Positions 13,877 to 20,366 of a stretch of DNA of 20,366 bases are shown here, piece by piece. Under the pieces are notes generated by a model. It did not search any database. It was not told the origin of the DNA and worked only from the letters and a program-made list of their open reading frames with translations. Made by a program: the position numbers and the translations under genes. Position 1 is the stretch's first letter, and every line of letters starts with the position of its first letter. The DNA comes from an uncultured Lachnospiraceae bacterium. GTDB taxonomy: Bacteria > Bacillota > Clostridia > Lachnospirales > Lachnospiraceae. The DNA lies in contig CAJOQO010000190.1 of NCBI GenBank assembly GCA_905236545.1, positions 1-20,366 of the forward strand, in the 5' to 3' direction.

Positions 13877-16198
13877 ATGTCATTCAAGAGACAAAAGAAT
13901 ACCGAAGTTCAGAAGCCGGACGTGATGAAACTTGTCGCGACCGGCATTGTCAACGCCAGATTCGCGGTTCTTGCAGTGTTTATTCTCCTGTGTGTGTACT
14001 GCGGAATGTCAGTCGGAAAGGTCAGGGTGAACGATGACCTGACCGCGTTTCTTCCGGATACGACCGAGACGAGGAAGGGACTCACGATCATGAACAAGGA
14101 GTTCCTGACGTATGGAACCGCAGATGTCATGATCTCCAACATCACCTGTGACATCGCTTCGAAGCTGGCTGATGAGATCGGCGGGTATGAGCATGTCGCG
14201 AGCGTGGACTTCGACGATTCTCCGGCGCATTTCATCAACTCATCGGCGCTGCTGTCCATCTCCTTCGACGCAGAGGAGGACGACCCGGCGGTCGAGGCGG
14301 AGATGGATCACATCAAGGAACGGCTGAAGGGGTACGATACGTATATTTCCTCCGGGATCGGCTACGATTTTTCGGCGGAGCTTGCGAGGGAGATGGTGGG
14401 CGTACTCGCGATCGCCGCGGTGGTGATCGTCGGCGTTCTTTTGTTTACCTCCAGAAGCTACTTTGAGGTGGTGATCTTCGGAATCGTCTTCGCCGTGGCG
14501 GCCCTGATGAACATGGGGACAAATTACTGGCTGGGGGAGATCTCTTCCATTACGAATTCCATTGCGGTCATCCTTCAGCTGGTTCTGGCGATTGACTACG
14601 CGATTATCTTTATCCACCGCTACCAGGATGAGGTTGCTAAGAATCCAAACGTAAAGGAGGCTTTGATCGAGGCGCTCTCGAAGGCGATCCTTGAGATCTC
14701 CTCTTCCTCCCTGACGACGATCTCAGGCCTGATCGCCCTGACGATGATGCAGTTCAGGCTGGGCTACGACATGGGCATCGTCCTGACGAAAGGGATCATC
14801 TGCAGCCTGATCACGGTGTTCCTCCTGATGCCGGGCCTGATCATGCTGTTCCCGAAGCAGCTGAAAAAGACTGCCCATCGCAATCTGATTCCGAGCATCC
14901 GGCCATGGGGAAAATTCCTGACCAGGGCGAAGTACTGCTTCGTGTGGGTATTCCTTCTGATTCTCCCATTTGCATTCTATTATTCCAGGCAGACCCGGTA
15001 TGCATTTTCCGATACCTCCATTACGGAGATTGTCTATTCTCCGGGCCGTGAGGCCATGCACCGGATCCGTGATACCTTCGCGGATTCCAATGTGATTGCC
15101 GTGATCGTGCCGTCCGGCGCTTATGAAAATGAGAAGGCGATTCTGCGCAGCGTGTCCGGAATGGGGCGTGTCAGAAATGCGACCGGGCTGGCAAATATCG
15201 AGGTCGGGGATGGGCATGTCCTCACCGATCCCTTCACGCCGCAGATGTTTGCCGAGCTGCTGGATCTGGACTATGAGACGGCGCTCCTGCTGTTCGAGGG
15301 GTACGGGATCAAGCATGAGGAGTATCAGGTATTTTTCGGGAACGCGGATGAATACCGCGTGATCCTGCTGGATATGTTTGAATACCTGTTTGAAAAGATT
15401 GATCAGGGCATGGTGACTCTGGATGAGGAGAAGGCGGATCAGATCCGGGAGCTCCGCGCGCAGCTGCACCGCGGAACCATGCAGCTGAGGGGAGAAAACT
15501 ATGACCGCCTGATCTTCAACGCGGACGTACCGGTGGAGGGAGACGAAAGCATCGCCCTGACGGACGCGATCCGGAAGGAGGCGGAGAAGTATTACGGCGA
15601 GGGCAATGTGCTTGTGGTGGGTGAGATTACCAGCGCCCGGGATCTCGCGGAATCCTACACCGGGGATTCAAAGAAGATCGCGCTGCTGACGATCGCATTT
15701 ATCTTCATCATACTGCTGTTTACCTTCCGGAGCTTTGTCGGCGCCGCGCTGCTGGCATTTGTGATCCAGGGAAGCATCTGGATCAACTTTACATTCCCGT
15801 ACTTCCAGCACCTGACGGCATCCTTTGTCACGGATATGATCGTCTCGGCGATCCAGATGGGCGCGACGATTGACTATGCCATCGTCATCATGAACCGCTA
15901 TCTGTCCCTGAAGAAGGAAGCGGGGAAACGGGAAGCAATGATCGCCGCGGTGGATGAGGGCTTCGCGACGGTGATTACCTCCGGATCGATTCTGACGATG
16001 GCAGGATTCATGATCGGCCTGCGCGTCAGCGACGTGTATGTAAGCCATATCGGTCTTGCGGTCGGAAGAGGCGCGGCCGTATCCGTGGTTCTGGTTATGA
16101 CAGTGCTGCCGCAGTTTATCCTGCTGCTGGACAAGCCGATCGAAAAGACGACATTTACCCTGAAACTGCCGGACGCGGGAAAGGAGGAAGACCTGTGA
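13877..16198 (+). CDS. MMPL-family RND-type membrane transporter
   Basis: The product is 773 residues from the ATG chosen by its ribosome site. It has the duplicated RND layout: TM1 (about 28-46), extracellular domain 1 (about 50-172), TM2-6 (about 174-325), TM7 (about 353-370), extracellular domain 2 (about 375-598), TM8-12 (about 600-750). Proton-relay-type Asp-Tyr pairs occur at D240/Y241 (LAIDYAII) and D666/Y667 (TIDYAIV) in TM4 and TM10, as in MmpL proteins. The family exports lipids, peptides or surface molecules using the proton gradient; the substrate is not predictable here. Its stop overlaps the start of the GLUG surface protein gene (GTGA), so the two are translationally coupled and probably act together. 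Domain 2 contains a helical acidic stretch (about 455-540). Confidence 0.93.
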   Translation: MSFKRQKNTEVQKPDVMKLVATGIVNARFAVLAVFILLCVYCGMSVGKVRVNDDLTAFLPDTTETRKGLTIMNKEFLTYGTADVMISNITCDIASKLADEIGGYEHVASVDFDDSPAHFINSSALLSISFDAEEDDPAVEAEMDHIKERLKGYDTYISSGIGYDFSAELAREMVGVLAIAAVVIVGVLLFTSRSYFEVVIFGIVFAVAALMNMGTNYWLGEISSITNSIAVILQLVLAIDYAIIFIHRYQDEVAKNPNVKEALIEALSKAILEISSSSLTTISGLIALTMMQFRLGYDMGIVLTKGIICSLITVFLLMPGLIMLFPKQLKKTAHRNLIPSIRPWGKFLTRAKYCFVWVFLLILPFAFYYSRQTRYAFSDTSITEIVYSPGREAMHRIRDTFADSNVIAVIVPSGAYENEKAILRSVSGMGRVRNATGLANIEVGDGHVLTDPFTPQMFAELLDLDYETALLLFEGYGIKHEEYQVFFGNADEYRVILLDMFEYLFEKIDQGMVTLDEEKADQIRELRAQLHRGTMQLRGENYDRLIFNADVPVEGDESIALTDAIRKEAEKYYGEGNVLVVGEITSARDLAESYTGDSKKIALLTIAFIFIILLFTFRSFVGAALLAFVIQGSIWINFTFPYFQHLTASFVTDMIVSAIQMGATIDYAIVIMNRYLSLKKEAGKREAMIAAVDEGFATVITSGSILTMAGFMIGLRVSDVYVSHIGLAVGRGAAVSVVLVMTVLPQFILLLDKPIEKTTFTLKLPDAGKEEDL
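16181..16197 (+). promoter_or_regulatory. Ribosome site and overlapping GTG start of the GLUG gene
   Basis: AAGGAGG (16181-16187) is seven bases before GTG 16195. The GTG overlaps the TGA stop (16196-16198) of the MMPL gene, indicating translational coupling and supporting the unusual start codon. Confidence 0.85.
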
Positions 16199-19100
16199 AT
16201 CGAAAGCTGAGAATACCCGTGAGCAAGATCGTCCCGTTGATGACGGCGGCATCCCTGACGCTGGGGCTGTGCACGCCTCCGACGACCATGGCGTTCGCGG
16301 CACGGAAAGGGAGGGAAACGTTTCGGATCTCGGACGAGGAGGACCTGAAGGAACTCGCGAAACGGTGCACTGTCGATACCTATTCGGAGAACCTGGATGT
16401 TGTGCTTGATGACGACATCAGCATCGCAGAAAGAGAGTTCACCCCGATCCCCTATTTCTCCGGATCCTTTGACGGACAGGGGCACACCATCCGCGGTGTT
16501 GTGATACGTTCTGCAGGCTCCGCGCTGGGCCTGTTCCGCTATGCCGGAAGAGGAGCCAGGATCAGCAATCTGCATGTGGAGGGAAGGATCGAGCCGGCAG
16601 GAAGCGCCACGAAGCTGGGCGGGATCGTCGGAAGCAACGCGGGGACGATCCGCGGCTGCAGCTTCCGGGGCAGAGTGCGCGCGTCGGAGGATGGAGGCGG
16701 AATCGCCGGAATCAATACGCAGGGGGGCGCGATTATCGGGTGCTCCTTCGAAGGAAGAGTTATCTCGCAGCACAAGGCGGGCGGAATCACCGGAGAGAAC
16801 AGCGGCAGTGTCGTGAACTGTATCAACGCCGGAGAAGTCAATACAGAATACATTGAGACAGATGCCCGGAAAAAGAGCAATATCGTGTCAGGCATTACGA
16901 ACCTGCCGTCTTTTGACGTTTCTTCCATGAGCGCAGAGGACTTTGTTGATATCATGGATGTCGGCGGGATCGCCGGCTATTCAGCGGGAACGGTCAGCGA
17001 ATGCACCAACAGGGGGATCGTCGGCTATCCGCATACGGGTTATAATGTTGGCGGGATCGTCGGGCGCGCGGCCGGTTTCACGGTCAATTGCTCCAACGAA
17101 GGAGCGGTGTCGGGACGCAGGGATGCCGGCGGAATCGCCGGCCAGCTGGAACCGGAGAGCATCTGGGAATACTCCCGCTCCCAGGTGGAAGAACTGAAGA
17201 GGCAGCTGATCCGCCTGAATGAGCTGATCGATACGCTGGCGAAGGATGTTTCGGATTCCTCCGGGGAGATCCGGGATGACATCGCTGCTGCGTCCGGTTA
17301 TGCGCAGCAGACCGTCGGAGACCTGCAGGGGATCACGGATGACATCGGGACACAGGTGGAAGAGGCCTCTTCCGCCATACAGGCTGCGACCTCTGAGCTT
17401 CAGGCCGCCTACAGCCAGGAAAACGGCAGGGCGCTCGGCGAAGCACTGGATCAGCTTGCCAGACTGATCAGGACGACAGAGTTTTTCCAGCTTCCGGTGT
17501 ATGTGACAGTAAAAGGAAACAGCTCGTCAGAGCTGAATTCTGTTCTGAACGCCAGGGAGAGTGACTGGTGGAAGAAGCTGGATCAGTATCTGAACAGCAG
17601 GGAGGAAAAGAGCGGGCGGACCATCGAGGGAACGCTTGATGTAACAAAAAACACAGAGGTTGAGCTTGCTTCCGGGGATGAGCCTGCCCTGACATCGGGA
17701 TCAGAGTCAGGCGATCTGCAGATCGGAGATGCGGATCCGGGAGCGGGAGATGCTTCTCTGTCGGACCTTTTCTCCCTTCAGCCGGCGGATCCTGATACGC
17801 CGGTGCCGGACGGCGCAGCTCAGACCGCTGATCCGGACACGGTCATACCGGAGGATGGCGAGCAGGATGTGTATCCGGACGATATGCAGAGCACGGGCCA
17901 GGATGGTATGCCTGGCGTGTACCCGGACGATACGCAGAGCGCGGATCCGGACGGCATGCAGAATCTGTATCCGGACGATACGCAGAGCGGGTATGATCCG
18001 GATGTGGCGGGAAACCTGAACGATGGGGCGGATCAGCCCGGCGATGTGCTGGCCCCGGCGCAGGAAGACCCCGGGATGAACACGGATCCGGAGTGGGCCG
18101 GGGATGTCTTTCAGGAAGAGGGTGCGCCGGCTGACGGCGCACTGGAGGAGCCGCTCTACGAGGAACCGCAGGAAACCGGTTCGGCCGGAATCGTGGAAGA
18201 GGAGAGTATCCTGACCGGCTCCGGCATGGAGGAGGACGGCAGTGCCGCGTCCGGGTCAGACCTGATCGAGGATACCGTTGTTCCGGACGGGAGCCTTTCT
18301 GACACGTCCGCAGGAAGCCCGGATGCGTCGGCGGGAACCGGGCCGGAGGACGGATCCACGGGTAAAACGGTGCTGGATTACAGCTCAGACATGGATCATT
18401 CCGTGCAGGCAGGGGACGTGTACAGCGCAGACAGCTCGCGGGATTCGAACATGCAGGTGAATGTGGACACGAATCTGCCGGATACGACGCAGCTGAGGTC
18501 GCTGATCTATGAGATTCTCGCGGATGCATCTTCCATCCTGGATCCGGACGCGATCGAGAACGCGCTGCAGATCCTGCAGGATCTGGAAGTGTCGGCACCT
18601 GATACGGCACCTTTCTACAGCCATTTTCAGGATCTGATCGCTTCTGTTGTTCCGATTGCGGACAGCGCCAGTCTCATGACCGGCAAGGCTGCGTCCGATA
18701 TCGATGCGATCACGGATCAGCTGGATCAGATCCTTGAGACCTTCTTCAGCCTTGCGCAGAACATCTCTCTGGAGGATCAGTATACCGAGACCGATGTTTC
18801 AGGCCAGAATCCGTATCAGAGCGATACGGCATCCGTGGAAAGCTGCAGCAACACCGGGGAGATCAACGGTGATACCAATGCCGGCGGGATCGCCGGATGC
18901 ATCGGGTTTGAGAACAAGATCGACGCGGAGGGGGTGCTGGATGTCTCAAAGTATATGCTGAAGGATGCCCGGTATACGATCTTCGCGTCTGAACGTAAAT
19001 GCCTGAATCAGGGCCCGGTCAGGGCGAAGAAGGAGTCTGCCGGCGGGATCTGCGGAAGCATGGAATTCGGGATCATCACGGACAGCGCAAACACGGGAGA

Positions 19101-20259
19101 GATCTGCGTTGATGAGGGGGATTACTGCGGCGGGATCTGCGGAAAATCCCAGGGAACCATCACAGACTGCTGCGCGGGAAGCCTGCTGTCCGGCGGTGCG
19201 TATGTCGGCGGGATCGCAGGAAAAGGCCAGGCGATCAGCGGGTGTGTTTCCTACAGCTATATCGGAGACAGCAGGGAATACATGGGGGCGATCGCGGGAG
19301 ACGCGGACGGGAAGGTATCAGGCTGCCAGTATGTCGATTACGGAATCGGCGGAGTGGACAATATCGGATATGCCGAGGCGGCCCGGCCGGTCAGGCCGAA
19401 GGATCCTGAGCCGGAGAGTGCAGGCGCTTCCGCCGTTTTGCAGGAAGAACTGCCGGCTTCCGGAAGCACCTGTACGCTCACCTTTGTCGTGGAGGACAGG
19501 CCCTTTGAAGAGATCAGTGTTCCCTTCGGAGGAAGCCTGGAAAAGCTGCCCGAGGTGCCCAACAGGGGAACCGATTACTGGGTATGGGATGACTTTGACA
19601 AAAACCATATTTTCAGCAGTCAGACTATAACAGGGGCCTATCACCGTGCCGCAACCACCATCGCGTCTGAGGGCGATGTTCCGGATTATCTGGTGGAGGG
19701 TACCTTCTATGAGGGACAGAAGCTGCAGGTAGAGGAATTCACCGTTCAGGACAGTCCCGTCTCCACGGAATCCATCGTGGAGGTTCTGGAAAACCGGATC
19801 CGCCCATCGGGCGAAAATGAGACGGAAGACCCGGAAGGGAGCGGAAAAGCCGGTGAATCAGGGAAACCCGGACAGGAATTGCGGCAGGTCATCAAAGATC
19901 AGCTGACCGGTCCGCTCATTGACGCGAAAACACTGACGGTCAACGATTATGACAAAGATCTGTCAGTTCGCGCCAGGCTGTCAGCAGGAGGAAGGCTGTT
20001 CACCGCGCCTCCCGGGGAAGACCTGAAGGAGACGGCATACGAGAAGGATGGAAGCTACATCGTATTCCCACTGACGAACGGAGGCTCCTTCGTATATTAT
20101 GAATCGATTCGCCAGGACAAGGATATGCGCGGAAGGATCGCACTGGCCGGCGGGATCGCAGCCGGAGCCTGCCTGCTCCTGATCGTTCTGCTCATCCGGA
20201 GAAGGAAGAAAAAGAGGAGAGCGAAGGAAGAAAAAGAAACAAAAGAAGAAACCGAATGA
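16195..20259 (+). CDS. Large membrane-anchored GLUG-repeat surface protein
   Basis: The product is 1354 residues. Signal peptide (1 to about 35, MAFAA). A beta-helix block of GLUG-type repeats (about 85-318) has GGIVGSNAGTIRGC, GGGIAGINTQ, GGITGENSGSVVNC, GGIAGYSAGTVSEC, GGIVGRAAG and GGIAGQLE. It is interrupted by a helical coiled-coil segment (about 325-430), an acidic Asp/Pro/Gly-rich spacer (about 490-760) with 16-residue repeats, and a second helical segment (about 765-860). GLUG repeats then resume (about 880-1055). A beta domain resembling Listeria-Bacteroides (InlB_B) repeats follows (about 1092-1150), then an unassigned domain (about 1165-1305), a membrane helix (about 1314-1334) and a basic KRRK-type cytoplasmic tail. 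There is no LPXTG. It would project from the cell surface, anchored in the membrane, and as the coupled partner of the MMPL transporter may assist its export function or receive its cargo; that role is inferred. Confidence 0.9.
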   Translation: MNRKLRIPVSKIVPLMTAASLTLGLCTPPTTMAFAARKGRETFRISDEEDLKELAKRCTVDTYSENLDVVLDDDISIAEREFTPIPYFSGSFDGQGHTIRGVVIRSAGSALGLFRYAGRGARISNLHVEGRIEPAGSATKLGGIVGSNAGTIRGCSFRGRVRASEDGGGIAGINTQGGAIIGCSFEGRVISQHKAGGITGENSGSVVNCINAGEVNTEYIETDARKKSNIVSGITNLPSFDVSSMSAEDFVDIMDVGGIAGYSAGTVSECTNRGIVGYPHTGYNVGGIVGRAAGFTVNCSNEGAVSGRRDAGGIAGQLEPESIWEYSRSQVEELKRQLIRLNELIDTLAKDVSDSSGEIRDDIAAASGYAQQTVGDLQGITDDIGTQVEEASSAIQAATSELQAAYSQENGRALGEALDQLARLIRTTEFFQLPVYVTVKGNSSSELNSVLNARESDWWKKLDQYLNSREEKSGRTIEGTLDVTKNTEVELASGDEPALTSGSESGDLQIGDADPGAGDASLSDLFSLQPADPDTPVPDGAAQTADPDTVIPEDGEQDVYPDDMQSTGQDGMPGVYPDDTQSADPDGMQNLYPDDTQSGYDPDVAGNLNDGADQPGDVLAPAQEDPGMNTDPEWAGDVFQEEGAPADGALEEPLYEEPQETGSAGIVEEESILTGSGMEEDGSAASGSDLIEDTVVPDGSLSDTSAGSPDASAGTGPEDGSTGKTVLDYSSDMDHSVQAGDVYSADSSRDSNMQVNVDTNLPDTTQLRSLIYEILADASSILDPDAIENALQILQDLEVSAPDTAPFYSHFQDLIASVVPIADSASLMTGKAASDIDAITDQLDQILETFFSLAQNISLEDQYTETDVSGQNPYQSDTASVESCSNTGEINGDTNAGGIAGCIGFENKIDAEGVLDVSKYMLKDARYTIFASERKCLNQGPVRAKKESAGGICGSMEFGIITDSANTGEICVDEGDYCGGICGKSQGTITDCCAGSLLSGGAYVGGIAGKGQAISGCVSYSYIGDSREYMGAIAGDADGKVSGCQYVDYGIGGVDNIGYAEAARPVRPKDPEPESAGASAVLQEELPASGSTCTLTFVVEDRPFEEISVPFGGSLEKLPEVPNRGTDYWVWDDFDKNHIFSSQTITGAYHRAATTIASEGDVPDYLVEGTFYEGQKLQVEEFTVQDSPVSTESIVEVLENRIRPSGENETEDPEGSGKAGESGKPGQELRQVIKDQLTGPLIDAKTLTVNDYDKDLSVRARLSAGGRLFTAPPGEDLKETAYEKDGSYIVFPLTNGGSFVYYESIRQDKDMRGRIALAGGIAAGACLLLIVLLIRRRKKKRRAKEEKETKEETE
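17872..17991 (+). repeat. 48-bp in-frame tandem repeat in the GLUG protein spacer
   Basis: Three units (17872-17919, 17920-17967, partial 17968-17991) encode YPDDxQSxxxDGMxx. The second and third units match at 21 of the first 22 bases. This low-complexity tract could change length by slippage or recombination without breaking the frame. Confidence 0.75.
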
Positions 20260-20270
20260 ATCATTACGAT

Positions 20271-20366
20271 GTTACTATTCACGGGCCTGATCTGAGCTTT
20301 ATACTGCCGCTTACAGGCAAGCCTGACGCGTCAGATACAAAGACTCAGATCGGCCGTGAATAGTAA
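20271..20366 (+). mobile_element. Palindromic MITE-like repeat copy 2, cut by window end
   Basis: 96 bases are visible and differ from copy 1 at five positions, all in the left arm; the right arm is identical. It has the same orientation. It begins 12 bases after the GLUG gene stop and lacks only the expected final C. The left flank is ATTACGAT (20263-20270); the right flank is outside the window. It could also act as a hairpin at the 3' end of the operon transcript. Confidence 0.75.

Noticed and set aside
17843..18610. Minus-strand Pro/Arg/Ser-rich open frame in the GLUG gene
   Set aside because: Mirror of the acidic Asp/Pro-rich spacer repeats; no start context or domain.

Overview
The window looks like chromosomal DNA from a Gram-positive, low-to-moderate-GC-phylum anaerobe, most likely a Clostridia/Lachnospiraceae-type gut bacterium. 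I infer this from the strong AGGAGG-type ribosome sites, sec signal peptides without outer-membrane machinery, RsbU/SpoIIE-type phosphatases, c-di-GMP enzymes, and an MMPL-GLUG protein pair. No database search was possible, so the taxonomic call is an inference.

Layout. (1) Minus strand, 82-4987: an HPt phosphotransfer protein, then a 1045-residue receiver/GGDEF/EAL/membrane-sensor/GGDEF protein, then a secreted protein of unknown function. The first two look like a phosphorelay feeding c-di-GMP turnover. (2) A 336-base divergent intergenic region (4988-5323) carries a dyad before the HPt gene and a good sigma-A-type promoter for the plus-strand gene. (3) Plus strand, 5324-6263: two small uncharacterised proteins, one of them a zinc-ribbon membrane protein, separated by a near-perfect 31-base hairpin. 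(4) Plus strand, 6353-12775: an orphan family-5 extracellular solute-binding protein, then two consecutive membrane-bound PP2C/RsbU-type phosphatases with different sensory halves (Cache; multi-TM plus extracellular domain). No anti-sigma factor, STAS protein or transporter permease is present. (5) 12813-13667: a TtcA-like PP-loop/iron-sulfur tRNA thiolase family protein. (6) 13877-20259: a translationally coupled pair, an MMPL (RND-type) transporter and a 1354-residue surface-anchored GLUG/beta-helix protein, with its own promoter(s) and operator-like dyad.

The most interesting unexplained structure is a ~97-bp imperfect palindromic repeat. One copy (13679-13775) sits just before the MMPL promoter and another (20271 to window end) just after the GLUG gene, in the same orientation and about 95% identical. 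The first copy is flanked by 8-bp direct repeats matching at 7 positions, which looks like a target-site duplication and therefore a small non-autonomous mobile element (MITE-like). A decayed third end (12772-12795) overlaps the stop codon of the second phosphatase gene.

The common theme is envelope sensing and signalling (c-di-GMP, PP2C partner switching) beside a surface/export module. There are no RNA genes, CRISPR arrays, transposase genes or phage genes that I can support.
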